DNA of 64,000 bases from Brienomyrus brachyistius (Eukaryota > Chordata > Actinopteri > Osteoglossiformes > Mormyridae). A program made the translations under genes and the position numbers. The stretch lies in contig NW_026042394.1 in the NCBI RefSeq assembly GCF_023856365.1, positions 248,001-312,000 on the forward strand. Reading direction: 5' to 3'. The notes beneath the pieces were generated by a model that worked only from the letters and a program-made list of their open reading frames with translations, did no database searches and was not told the origin of the DNA. Shown in pieces: positions 1 through 11,949 of this stretch; positions within the stretch are counted from its first letter, which is position 1, and each line of letters starts with the position of its first letter.

Positions 1-239
1 TTGTTCTTAAAATAATATTAACTTAAACGGTCAATCTGATTTTCTGGAGGAAAAATAATAGTTTTGATGAATCAACAGCTTGGGAAAATAGTCGCTAGAT
101 TAATTCAAAGAAAAATTGTCTGTAGTTGCACCTCAACAGTATAACCAGTGATAATACTATATAAATAAAATTAAAGTAATGGCACCAGCATAGACAGACA
201 CAGTAACAGTACAGAATGAGGTAACAGTGGCAGTGTGAG

Positions 240-575
240 GAAATGTCAGCGTCACTGGCTGGTTAACAGCAATGGGGAGGAAACTTGTCTCTAAATCTGG
301 AAATGCTTGTGCAGATGGATGGATGGAAGGTGAAAAGTGACAGTGCTGGGTGGCTAGAGTCTCTCAAGGTGCTGCTTGCTTTTCTGAGGCAGCACCTGAA
401 GACGATGCCTTTGACCGCCAGAAGCTGTGTGCCCGAGGAACTGGAAGCTGTTGAAGCCTCTACAGCATCCTCTGCGATGTAGATAGGACTTTGGGGAGTC
501 ATCCGTTTGCGAAAGTCCAGGATCAGCTCCTTGGTTTCTCTAGCGTTGAGGGTGATGTTGTTATACATGGTGAAG
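240..575 (-). pseudogene. LINE reverse-transcriptase relic
   Basis: Read on the minus strand, this stretch resembles the part of fish L2/CR1-type non-LTR reverse transcriptases just downstream of the catalytic core. It contains LNARETKELILDFRK followed by PIYI, matching the family pattern of an asparagine-rich start, 'TKELI.D.RK' and 'PI.I'. The frame then drifts: the expected 'FKFLG' turn is degraded to SSGTQ and the rest is unrelated. No start codon or flanking RT motifs remain, so it is a dead fragment. The family assignment is from memory of the motif pattern; the exact clade is uncertain. Confidence 0.5.
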
Positions 576-2426
576 AGCTGGGCCTACAAATCCCAGCATT
601 CAAGAGGTGAAAATACAGACTTAGAGGGAATTTGGGAAAAGTGAAAAAATCCTCTTTACTCGTGTCTGTATAAATCTCACCAAGCGTAACTTTGCAGATT
701 AAAGACTGGCTGAGAGTGTAAATGTAAACGCTGATAAGGAGTCAGGAACAAAGTGCTCATGTAGTGCACACCTGGGTCCAGAGGGCCCTTGTTCAGATGG
801 AAAACTGAACAGGCATCTTTTGTGCTAAATGACAGCCGGTGCTGCTCAAGATGATGGACACTATGGGGAAATAAAAAAAAAAAGAGTTTTGAATGAAAAG
901 ACACACAAGAGTAACAGTGCAGCCTTGGTCACGTCTCCCCAGCTCATGACTGGACCAGGCTCCACATTGACCCCAAAACTGGCTTTACACACAGGAAACT
1001 CACTGAAACTCAACACAACATTGTCCTGATCTTGCCTGGGGAGTTTCACCTGGTTACTGAGATGACCGGCAGCACAGACAGTCTTACCAGCAACAGATAT
1101 GCTATTAAGGGGTGCGAAGCGTCTGCTGCCAGCACATGGCTTTATATCTGTCGGCTGCATTTGCGCTGCTCCTCCCTCCTATAAAGAGGACAGTTGAACA
1201 GCAGTGTGAAGAAAGGGCACAGAAGCAGAAGTCAGTGGAAAAAGCCCCATTACTAACCCTAAGCCCAACTTACTGCAAACAGCCCACTGTATTTCATATG
1301 TCTGCTTCATATTTTCCATTTAATTGCCATAATCTCTGGCAGTCAGTGACAAAAGTTATTTACCCTTAAACAGTACTGAGATTGAGTAGAGTGAGGTACT
1401 TAAGCGGTATTATGGAAGAATAAAAGCTGAGTCCCATGTCCAGGCGAGATGCGTAGCTGACAGGCTGATGAATGTTTCAAACTCTTACCTCCACCGTACT
1501 GACAGGAACGGCGAGCTGCTGTGGCATCATGGCATTAAACTTCTGTTTCTCCAGGGAAGAAAACAACCAAGACCAACCTTAATAATCCACACACTTTGAA
1601 GACTGACATAAATGGTAAATATGAGACGTAAATATCATCCAACACTACCAGGTACTCAGTGAATACTCAGTCATGCAGAAATATAATCTAAAGTTATAAT
1701 TATGGGGACACGTGGCTGTCCACTGCAGGTGACAATGTCCTAAACTCTTTCATACTTAAAGAACACATACAGTTATTACTTTGTAAGGATGCATAAAACT
1801 CCAGTTCAGTAAATTTATGGAATATATACTGCAGCAACTACTTTATAGTCATTTATTAAGTAACTGACTTATTTCTTCCCTGCGGGAACTTGTAATTATG
1901 CTGAAATAAAAATGTAACTTAACCGTTAAAAAGAACTCAGGAAACCAGTCCAAAATGCTTTAGTTTGACATGTGATCAAAATTCAAACTAAATTTCATAG
2001 AGTAAACTAATACATGATAGCATCCATGCAAAAGATCAACGGCAGAACAGGGGCTCTTAAGGCAGACTGCATTAAAAAGGAATTAATCATCTCTCTCAAT
2101 TTAAATTTGGGATAATAATTCTCTTCAGAAGCCTCCATAGAATAGTGCATCCATCCCCTCACTTATGTGTAGAGACGTATCCTAAGGCTCTGGCAACAAC
2201 ATTCAGGTCAACAGCATCAAAAATTTCACAGCTAGTTTTAAAACTTGTTTTTCACTTTACGTTACAGCAAGTTAGTTAATATTAAATTATTGCAACGTGC
2301 AGATTAATAGTCAGAAAAGGTTTTTGAAATTTACATAATGATAAATGAGAACTATATTTGATTACTAATTACTGTTGACTAATTTCCTGTCTGGACTTTT
2401 CCCCCTTCATTGTTAAAAGTCATTAT
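576..2426. other. Non-coding stretch, no confident gene
   Basis: AT-rich sequence. Open frames at 861-1160 (minus) and 1112-1369 (plus) show no recognisable domain. A possible 60-nt minus-strand exon at 1489-1548 is listed separately. Confidence 0.5.
1489..1548 (-). CDS. Possible isolated exon, unknown gene
   Basis: On the minus strand a 60-nt block is open in frame (20 codons, starting KQKFNAMMPQQ and ending VSTVE). It is followed by a good donor (GAG/GTAAGA) and preceded by an AG acceptor with a moderate pyrimidine tract. It would be a phase 0-0 exon. I do not recognise the peptide and found no convincing partner exons within 2 kb, so it may be chance. Confidence 0.2.
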
Positions 2427-2815
2427 ATGTCTGGGTGCCAGTCAGTGGAAGCACACAGACACCTGGCCTATTCATTCAGCACCAGCCCATCAAGTAGAGA
2501 ATTCAGCACCACGGACAGTGACCTGTGTTACTATGACATCAGGTCATTGGCTCTAAATATTTTTCTAGAAATAACTAAATGGCTCTATTGTAGAAATTTC
2601 CAGCCAGAGACTGGGTTCCTATATGAAGAGAATATTATTATTCAGACAAAGAAAATAAACTACAGAAAACTAGCTCTGCATGTCATCTCCCCTTTACTCC
2701 TTAAGCAGGGCACACGCACATCAACAAGTACCAATGCAGCAAATACAGATGAACAATTTCACAGCTTCAGAAGAAGTCAGATTTCTGTGTAATTCAGAGA
2801 TTGTCAAAGACTTCT
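2427..2815 (+). repeat. Dispersed repeat, copy 1 of inverted pair
   Basis: About 390 bp that recurs in reverse orientation at 5800-6170. Shared blocks include ccagccagagactgggttcc and the neighbouring caagcagg(g)cacacgcacat. This copy is open for 121 codons, but the same frame is not kept in the other copy, so the reading frame is probably incidental. Family unknown; possibly a SINE or a non-autonomous transposon. Confidence 0.7.
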
Positions 2816-3799
2816 GATAGAACATTTTCTGCACTTGAGTCTAATTTCAAGATAAATTGCACCTGGGTCTATTAAAACAAGGTGATGCTGCCTGACCTAC
2901 CAACCAAGGCTGGGGAGGAAACGTAGGAATACAAGGAAAGCAAGGAAGAAAAGCAGCCACCCTATCTCATGGTCACGGACACAAACATCAGGGAGTGTTA
3001 TGAAGAAGACACCACACTTAGGACCATTGGTTTTACGCAGTGAATTACACCAGAGAGAGTTTTTACATTCTAGCTGTGTTATGTAACATTCCTCAGCCTT
3101 CAGCTTTTTTCCCCACACAATGCAGGACATGCAGGGGTGCCAAACAAAACAGTGGAGCTGCAGTGTAGCCAATTATTTCTTTCAGTAGTTTTAAGATGGT
3201 TTGTGAGGTTGTGTGTTAGAGATGGCGGTGAGCAACACTGAGGCATCTCAGGGAACCATGTTGCCCATATTAAAAAACATGCACGCATGCAACTCAGGCA
3301 ATCCAGCATTTCTTATTTCAGTTACGTATGACACTGCATGTTGCGGTTTTACATGTTCACTACAAGTCAGTGGTTTTTTCCTTGTATGATTATGGCCACA
3401 TTCACACCAAAAACACACTAGACATACTGTACAAGGCACTCAAGGGAAAAATTCTCAGAACACAAAGTGAATGTATCAACCGAAGAAGGATTTTTCCTTT
3501 TCGGAATATTCATTTTTTTCCATGTGGAACCACTGTCCATGATTCAATTGAGTGCATTCAAAGAATGATACATCAAAACTAATAGTGACAAAATATTCAT
3601 TTAATATGCATTGTACATGAATGTAGGACTTAGATGTTGATGAATTTCTCATCAGTGAAGGGCATATACACTTAAGGGGTATTATGAAAAAAAAAGTTGA
3701 GAACCCAGAAGTAACTATCCGATTAAAGATGTAATCTGGTACATGTGCAGACCAGTGATGGATATGTAAATGATTCAAATTGCAAGGAGTTGGCATGTT

Positions 3800-4500
3800 T
3801 AATCACCAGACACAGGATGCCTCGTAGTCACATTAGACAGTGTTAACGGCACTTGACGGAGTTTGATAGGGTTGCATTGCGGGTTTACATGAAGCCAGGT
3901 GGTCATGTGCTGCAATTGCATGTGGGCCATGCGGATATCACAGTGGCCTGATATTGAAACCAATGGGCACGTGAGGCATCCACACACGTCGTGAAGTTTC
4001 TGGTCATCCAAGACAGACCACGCCAAGGAAGGATCGTCGGATTGTGCTCCAAGCATCACAGATCCCCATGACACCTGCGCCTGATATATGGACACAGCTA
4101 CTGGACTCTCTACAACACCCTATATCATCGTGTCGCGATGACTGGCATCAGCTGGACTACGGGTTCACCGTCCCATGCATAGGCTGCCGTTCACAATAGC
4201 ACAGAAACGGTTGCGTTTGGAGTGGTGTAGTCACTGGGAGGCATGGACTGATGGACTGATGACGACTGGCGTCCTACCATGTTCAGCGATACATCTCAGT
4301 TCTGCAGTACCACAGATGACCGTCATGTGCGTATGGTGGCGCTGCAGGGAGAGGAGCAATCCTGCCAATGCTGTGGAGTGACACACCACACTCTGACGGC
4401 ACAGTGGTACACCAGTGACATCCTAGTAGTATCCGGGCCCAGGGGTGTGCTATACCCTACTGACATGGGACCAGCAGTGTGACCATACCGCCAACTCCGT
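3800..4500 (+). pseudogene. Tc1/mariner transposase relic
   Basis: Plus-strand translation in shifting frames matches the order of a Tc1-type transposase. First comes an 'RTTPR..R' linker (near 4020), then AGLRVHRPMHRLPF and KRLRLEWCSHWEAWTDG (about 4150-4260). Next is MFSDTSQFC...TDDRHVR (from 4279), where active elements have the catalytic 'FSDES.F' aspartate block. Several stops and frameshifts separate these pieces and the serine/glutamate of the DES motif is altered, so the copy is inactive. It sits between the two inverted copies of the repeat at 2.4 and 5.8 kb. Family assignment rests on motif order known for Tc1 elements. Confidence 0.75.
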
Positions 4501-5799
4501 GGTCCGTTTGATCTGATGATTATAATCATCGCGATACAGTCACATGCCCTTTCATCACATGCAGATTTCATTTTCACAACTTAGTCTGTTGCCCTTCACT
4601 TTTTTGCCACTGAGTTTGTGTTTTGACACTAAGTTGATGGGAATTGATTATTTAAGCGTCATCTAAAGAGCTTATATTAATTGGGTAAATTGCATAAGAC
4701 TCACATGGTATTTTGAAAAGATTCCCATATGCGCTGATTAGCTGGGGTTGATCCAAGCAGCTGTGCACTTTTCTCCTGTAACATAAAAGTTTGCTTTTAG
4801 GACAGAAAACAAGGTTAAGACCATATTATGTAGTTTACATCTATCAAAATAAAACCAAAGTCACTGTTACCAAAAGAGTAACCATGTGTTATCAAATTTC
4901 CTAACATTTTGCTTCATCTTACTTTGGATGCCCATGGTTAGGAGAGAAGCAGAAATCTGCTCAATCATAAGAAAGACTTTTATTGCTACAGGGAGTGAGA
5001 TCTTGTTGCAGGTGACAAGGCAGGATAGAGTGTGTTTAGAAAAATAATGAAGAGGGAATGTGAGTGTGAGCTATCGTGGCATCTGTGTATAACCCAATAT
5101 GGCGGCATCCTTCTGAATGTAAATAACATAGCCGGCTTAATTAGCTTAATCAAGCGTAATTGAACTAAGGAAAATTTAGCAATATACTTTCCCTGCTTGG
5201 TGTGATAAATACAGCAGCAGCTGCTGGTGGACGGGCTACAAACAGACATCAAGAAGAAATCCCACCTCACAGCCATTTACTGTACCAAACCCCTTAATGT
5301 AACTTGTAAAGATGTAGGTATTGGCGTATTCACACATTCATTTGCAGTGTCCACTTCCTGTCCAGTAAATTTGGCAGGACGGAATTTGAATAACCTATAG
5401 GTCTGACTCATGTATGCGGCTGAAGGAGTAAAGATAGAATGGGTGAAGAATCCTGTTATACAGTCCTAGTAGACCGAGAACCACCTGATTGCTACTGTAG
5501 TTGGAATCAAGGGCTGAGCTGCATGGTGGCCTGGGGGACAATCATGAAAACACAGACCCACTGATATCCTCAAAACCCACAATCAAAAGGGGAGTCAGGC
5601 ACGGTGGCCAACCACTTGGCCCGTTAAGCCACATGGTGGCCCGATGAGCAGGCAAACACACTATGGGCTAAGGGGTACAAGACAGAGGAGAGAATAGGAT
5701 GGCCAGTGACATGTGAACAGGACAAGGCAGGGATGGATTCTGACATAGGTACCATACTACTTTGTTTAAATATGCCCAAGTGCATAGAATGTTTTAGTG
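4501..5799. other. Non-coding, nothing recognised
   Basis: AT-rich sequence with short open frames only; no domain, RNA gene or clear repeat structure was recognised. Confidence 0.5.
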
Positions 5800-6170
5800 C
5801 AAGTCTTAGACAATGGTATCTCTGAATGACACCGCAGTCTGACTCTTCCTGAAGGCCCTGAGAAGTTGTTTGTATGCACTTGCTGCCTTGACACTTGCTG
5901 ATGTGCGTGTGCTCTGCACACTTGCTGATGTGCGTGTGCTCTGCTTGAGCAGTAAAGGGGAGATCACATGCAGAGATGATTTTCTGTAGCTTCTCAGTCC
6001 GAGTAAAAATAAAATCTTCTCGTTATATAGGAACCAAGTCTCTGGCTGGAAATTTCTACAACAGAGCCATTTAGTCATTTATAGAAATATACAGAGCCAA
6101 TGAAGGAACCAGATGTCACAGCACAGTAACACAGGTCACTGTCCGTGGAACTGAATGAATAGGATAACCG
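5800..6170 (-). repeat. Dispersed repeat, copy 2 of inverted pair
   Basis: Reverse-complement counterpart of the repeat at 2427-2815, clearly alignable over most of its length. This copy contains a private short tandem duplication (about 27 bp, near 5890-5945, each with acttgctgatgtgcgtgtgc). The two copies lie about 3 kb apart in opposite orientation. Confidence 0.7.
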
Positions 6171-7540
6171 GCCAATGTGTTTGTGTGCTTACACTGATTA
6201 TATGTCAGGGGGGAAAATATTTATATCATTGTTGCGATGAACGTCATTCCAGCAAGTGGTTACGTCGTTCACGCAAGTGGTCATGCGGAACCAAAGTTTA
6301 CTCACCTGTGTGCACCCGAGGGGAAGGCATTAACGGACGCACCTGCTCTTTATTTTGGATAAAGTCGGCAAAACGCATTGGTAGCGCGACAAGCAAAGGG
6401 TCAAATCTACACCAAGTGCTTCTGGAACTGTGCTGCGATTGTGTACTGAAAAGTAGACTCTGAACGGACAGCCGGTAAGACCATGAACCATGCGTGTTGG
6501 ACTTTGTTGCAAATGTTATTTGTAGCAAGCACTACCTGTTGCGAGTGGGGTTTATTTCTTAATGGGGTGCGCTAATGAGGCATTGAGGCGCTGGTGCTGG
6601 CTTGTAACATTATATGAGTTGTGGTATTTGACTGTATTAGGAATAAATGGTGTGCTGTAAGTGTCTTAATGACAATATGTGGAATGCTGTTTTATTGATT
6701 CAGATGTTTGCATTAATGCGGTTTAAAAGGGGGGGTTCTATTTTTAGTTTATCTAAAAGTTAAATATTAAATTGCTAAAGAGAAAAAAAAAAGTATTAAG
6801 GGTGAACTTTCCTTTTAATAATTCATATGGGCAGAAGTGTTAAACCTATTGTTCGATTGTCTAATTGGTTAGCTTTTCATTGCAATTTATTGCGTTGAGT
6901 AACTCATTTATGTGTTTCCCCAGTGGTTTGATCTTAAACTTTGATGTTTGGAGGAATTTTATTCAGAACAAGTTATGTATAATTGTGTGGAAATTTGAAG
7001 CTGAGATTGGTCATTTATTGTATATTTTGTGTGTATGTATATATATATATATATATATGCATTTAAAGTAAAATTTTGTGTTTGCTCATAAGATAGATTG
7101 GTGAAAGTTGGTGTTTTGTGGTTTAAGGTTTTTCACCTGTAAATGCCTGGCTTGAGGAAAGCGAAGATAAAATAAAAAGGGATAAAGAGTCCAAAAAGAA
7201 GGCCTGGTTATTCTGAGTGAAATCCAGTTATATGTTCAGTTTTGGTACATCTCTATCAAGTGAGGGGTAAAGCACAGTAAGAATTGTGATCACTTGACAA
7301 TCATTGAGGGGAAAAATGTAAAAATATATACAGTAAGGACAATATAATCGTAATTTAATGTATCCCTTCTGCTCTTTAAAAAGCACAATGTCTGACTGAC
7401 AAATATGTCTATTATTAGCACATTTTAATAATTTAATTAATATTAAGCAGTACACCTATTTCCTGTAATCACTCTGCGTTAAAGCAATTTTTAAAACTAG
7501 CTGTGAACTGGATGCTGTTCTGACTGTTGTTGCCATGGTG
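6171..7540. other. Non-coding with short (TA)n tract
   Basis: AT-rich sequence without a recognisable gene. A short TA microsatellite lies at about 7037-7058. Confidence 0.5.
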
Positions 7541-7542
7541 CC

Positions 7543-9640
7543 TTATTTACTTTCAAATCGCATTGTCCACAACCTGATCAAAGGACCAAACTTTAAAATC
7601 AGTGCAGGGTAGTGTCGCAAGTAGTGATGCTTAGGCTTTAACCTATGTCCTGGAAAGAAAGAAAATCTACAAGCAAGATATTCTTGGATAAGAACGTCAA
7701 GGTATGCAACCTCTGGCAATAAAATTTTCTGTGCACAAATCAGCTCCACAATGTCTTTTAGCTGAAGGGTCAACTGCCAATCATCATCTGTGGGCTCTTT
7801 CACCTTGTCACACATGATCACAGGAAGAAGTCTTAGAAAATTCCAGTTCTGAACAGCCTGACCATAAAGCTTTACTCCATTGGAGTTTACTGCACATGGC
7901 TTACTCAACACATCAGAGCCACTGTACTTAAATTTCTTAATGCGTCTATTCAGAATTGAATAAGTGAACCACTTTTTCTGCTTGATGAAGTACTTCAGGT
8001 AAAGGGCTAAATCATAGGAAAGGATACCCTCAAAAATGTCATGGCCTAAACAAGGTGGCAGGCCAGGCATACAAACATCGAAGTAATTCAATGAATTAAA
8101 ACTCAGATATTATACCTTCAACGTTTTGTTGTTCCTCAGACTGTAAAATGCATTTGGATCTGTTTGAAAATCTGTTCGGGTTGTCCGGCAATACCTGCAG
8201 AAATATTCAGAAAAACTAAAATTTTCTGTAAATCCACCGATATTATGAGACCCCAAATTGTCCCCTGCAATGCACAAAACAGTCCCTTTAACTTTTTCCT
8301 CTGCCACCGTTATTCCATTGTCTTCCAGGTCTTTTAAGTCTGCAATGAGCCTTGAGAAAACTTTGTCATGGCCAAAGTGTTTGAAGTCTTTTTCCTGACA
8401 CAGCATTACAAGTGACATGTGGTCTGTACTTGATGAGGTGGTAAATTAGCCAGAGACAAATATACAGCTACTACTTTGTGCTGCTTTTTGCTGAACCTAA
8501 TGGGTTCACCGCCTCAAAAGAATCTTGATATAGAATTAGTTTTAGACATGATGGGTTTTGAGAAAAGAACTCATTGTTTTTATATACCTGACCATCACTG
8601 ACATCACAAAGCACATCAGTGTATGGTACGTATGTACCCTGTGCAGCACAATTCTGCCATAAGTCTGACTCCAGTAAATGTCTCAAAGTGTCTTTCAATG
8701 GAACATAGTAGGCAAACCTCTGTGACCTTGTTTCATCCCTTCCTAAGTACAACTTTACAGGTTCTGTGTATCTAAACATCTGTTTAAAAGCCCTAGTTCT
8801 TGAAAAATTGGTTCTCATTGGTCCTTCATGACTAATGGTGAAAAGGTCAGATTCCTTCACAACATCACATATACTACCAATAACCTCATCTGTTAATTCA
8901 GTTAAGTCACTTTTCAGGAATGCACTTAATTTATTCAAAGTATATGTCTGTCCTAGTTCATGTATGCTTAGCATCTCTTCAATAATATTTTGTATAGTTG
9001 ATGCTGGCAGAAGAAACTGCCCATGTAATTTCAAGTAGAAAAGAGAAATATTTCTAAGAAAAAGGTCACTGAAATTTTCTGTAAGATGGACTTCACCTTC
9101 ATCAGTCTCACTAAATCTCTCTGTAGGGCCTGTAACTAACGGTTCAGTTTCAAGAAACTGAGAAACTGTCTCCTTATAAAGATCTCTTATACTGTCCACA
9201 GAACATTGTCTGTGTTTCCTGGACATGTAGGCTGTAAACGACGATCTCACAGTGAACGTATGGTCGCATCCTGTCACCGGACATGTCACAACACGTCCTT
9301 CGGCTATATGTTCCTTTAAGTGAGCTGTTAGTGATCTGACATCGCGACATTGGCGCTGGCACATAGACATATTACACGTAAACACCGTAAGGGCATTTGT
9401 AGTATCAATATATGAATCTGTGTTATGTTTACGGTAAAAATGAGCCTTAAATTCCCCATATGAACGAAACGTATTGTGGCAATCTGTAGCGCCACACTTG
9501 AACACGCATCGTGGTTCATGACGGTGAAGTTTGACATGTAAAACATGTTCCCTAAGGGTTTGCACTGATGTTCCACAGAAATAACAACTAAACATTGTAA
9601 CTGCGTGAACAAACACGCACTCTATTGCTGTTTTAAACAC
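7543..9640 (-). pseudogene. Broken zinc-finger CACTA-like DNA transposase
   Basis: Three minus-strand frames (9640-8471, 8418-8110, 8091-7543) read as one protein split by frameshifts. The likely start is the internal Met at 9595 (MFSCYFCG). Residues about 15-140 carry four C2H2-type fingers; the fourth reads FTAYMSRKH, with Tyr replacing the first zinc-binding His. Further on come GDNLGSHNIGGFTENFS with a CRYC pair, then GLPPCLGHDIFEG, AVQNWNFLRLLP and KPKHHYLRHYP...WTMRFESK. These blocks are typical of large transposase-derived proteins in fish genomes that I associate with the EnSpm/CACTA group. Between 8500 and 8410 the frame shifts twice, and near 8095 an extra T creates a stop. The element is therefore dead. 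Terminal repeats were not identified, so the superfamily label is an inference. Confidence 0.7.
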
Positions 9641-10128
9641 CTAAATGCTGTTTCACATCCCGCTTGCAAATCTAAGTTTTACATGTGCTGCCAAGATACG
9701 TTCATGCGCCGTCAACACGGTACATGCTACTCGTGTTTAAAACCACACACTGCTTAACACTGCTTAAAACGATTTAATTTAACTTACCAATTTGCCCAGA
9801 CACATTTATTTTATTTTATATTCCCACTAGTTTGTAGATTTTTTTTAAATGTTATGTTTGTTATTGGGTGCTTTCCACTTCATGTACCCACATACAGCGC
9901 TGGCTTAAAGCAATACATTCTGGTCCTGACGCAATGCATTGTGGTTAGATTTTTATCGTCCGCTGCATTATGTCACCATGTCACGTCGTACAAAAACCTC
10001 GCGAGAGCAAGACAGATCATCCTGCACCTCTTAAGTGTTATGTAGTTTTGCCTGAAACGCAAAAATAAAACAAAGCAATTAAAGCCGATCAGTGGCTCAA
10101 ATTCTGCTGTAGCGATTGAAGAACTTTT

Positions 10129-10237
10129 GTCGGAAGTTGGATTCGAACCCACGCCTTACTTCGGAGAACAGAATACCCCTTACTTTGAAAGGCCATTTTC
10201 GCTGCGCAGGAGGCTTTAGACCGCTCGGCCATGGGGC
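10129..10237 (-). pseudogene. tRNA-Leu-like pseudogene or SINE head
   Basis: On the minus strand, ATGGCCGAGCGGTCTAA matches the D-arm/A box of leucine tRNAs, and GGCGTGGGTTCGAATCC matches the variable/T arm and B box. The 3' acceptor strand (CTTCCGAC) does not pair with the 5' strand (GCCCCAT), and the anticodon arm is expanded. It therefore cannot fold as a normal tRNA. It is either a decayed tRNA-Leu gene or a tRNA-Leu-derived SINE head. Confidence 0.55.
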
Positions 10238-11370
10238 AGTTTCCAGTTGAACCCTAAGGAGTAGGTTAAGTCCAGCCTTGGCTTCCAAGCTGACGTTTTT
10301 CTACATATGTGCTTGTGTATCATGGACAGTAAGAGGGGGCAGGCAAGGAGAGAATTTCTCTCTTTGGGGATCAATAGAGTGTTGTTATTATAACGTCTAA
10401 AACGTATGATGGTCTGTCGATAAATCAATAACAATATCAATGAAGTCAATGTTTATCTAAAGGAATCAGAATTCAGGAAAAGCCAGGGGCCGGACCGAGT
10501 GTAGGGGGCGTGGCCAGAGACAGCCTGCTGACTGTTCCAAATCATGGGTGCATGTTACAAGTCCGGAACATATTTTAACTTAGTACTAACTTAGCATCAT
10601 ATTTGATCTGATTCGACTGAATATCCCAGGTTTCCATCTCTCATGCATCTGGTGTGACGTGTTTTCAGACTCTCAGGCTGGCGCAAAGAAATCTTACGGG
10701 AATTGAACGTCTCACTCCGGTCAGCTGACCAAAGTTGGTAACCTTGGTATTGTGTGTAGGAGATTCGGTATAACTATAATTTCGTTCTCCATTTACATGC
10801 CCGTAGTGTCTTTAACCGGCTGCACAAACTGGATCCGCCTCCATTACGACACAACTTTGCCCTTATTGGCTTAAGAATTTAGTCACATACATGACGTATA
10901 TCTGCTATTTCTCCCGAGAAGCAGGTAAAGCAGTGGTAACTGCTTTGTAGTTAATTTACCTGGTAAAATTAAGTTTAAATAAATGATATAAATACTGTAA
11001 TAGTACTCGTGAGCTTTGTTTATTTGTTATTAGTTATTGTAATGTTGCGCTGCTTTATTTGTTTAATCGTCTAGTCTGTGGAGACATTCAAGTTAATCAA
11101 ATAAGAATTGCACTGTACACTGTACATGACCATAAAAACTTTGTATCCTTGAAATAAATGTTTTTGATCTTTTCCTTGGCAGTTATCTTTTTACACAGGG
11201 CCTCTATGTACACGATAGTTTTTTTTTCACGACTAACAGTATGGATCAGGAGTTGGTTATTGTAAAAGAAGTAATGTGCATGCAGGTGATATTTGTATAG
11301 ATTTATCCACACCCTTGTAGCAGTGCTGCCATTGCAGTCAGATCTCGCAAACTAGGAGTATTAGTTGTCT
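10238..11370. other. Non-coding, nothing recognised
   Basis: Intergenic-type sequence with no supported gene or RNA. Confidence 0.45.
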
Positions 11371-11374
11371 TTAT

Positions 11375-11575
11375 TTCTCTTTATTTCTTGACGCCAACCC
11401 TCTCCATTAATCCGGGCTTGGGACTGGCACCTACCTGAGCTGGCTTGCTCCCTTAAGTGGCTGGGTTAGGCTAAACTATATATATATATTTACCAAGACT
11501 ACAATAAAACATCTCGAAATGTGTAGTCTAGCAAAACGCAGTTTAAAGAAGGTAGCCTACCTGGCGAAATTGCAA
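11375..11575 (-). repeat. Dispersed repeat, mate of 57.56-57.77 kb
   Basis: About 200 bp whose reverse complement recurs at 57555-57772, with shared blocks such as gcccggattaatgg and cccagccacttaaggg. One end carries the 'gggttggcgtcaagaa' type of sequence seen at the tails of fish non-LTR elements. The family cannot be fixed by eye. Confidence 0.65.
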
Positions 11576-11589
11576 ACAAATTAAGGGCG

Positions 11590-11940
11590 TTAGGCAGCCT
11601 TTCCAAACCGCTTATCCTACTGGATCGCGGGGGGTCTGGAGCCTATCCCGGAAGCAATGGGCACGAGACAGGGAACAACCCAGGATGGCGGGCCAGCCCA
11701 TCGCAGGGCACACTCACACACTATTCACTCACGCATACACTCCTATGGGCAATTTAGCAACTCCAATTAGCCTCAGCATGTTTTTGGACTGTGGGGGAAA
11801 CCAGAGTACCCGGAGGAAACCCCACGATGACATGGGTAGAACATGCAAACTCCACACACATGTGACCCAGGTGGAGACTCGAACCCGGGCCCTAGAGGTG
11901 TGAGGCAACAGTGCTAACCACTGCACCACCATGCTGCCCC
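11590..11940 (-). mobile_element. tRNA-derived SINE, full length
   Basis: The minus strand starts with a tRNA-like head: A box TGGTGCAGTGGTTAGCAC, B box GGGTTCGAGTCTCC. A conserved core with 'gtttgcatgttct' and 'tccgggtactctgg' follows. It ends in a tail containing ggataagcggtttggaaa, the usual end of a very common fish SINE/L2-tail family. It is little diverged. A strongly degraded copy lies at 42781-42925. Confidence 0.8.
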
Positions 11941-11949
11941 CTAAATGGA

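Noticed and set aside
861..1160. 99-codon minus-strand ORF as a gene
   Set aside because: Contains splice-like GT/AG dinucleotides but no recognisable domain or partner exon; too weak to list.
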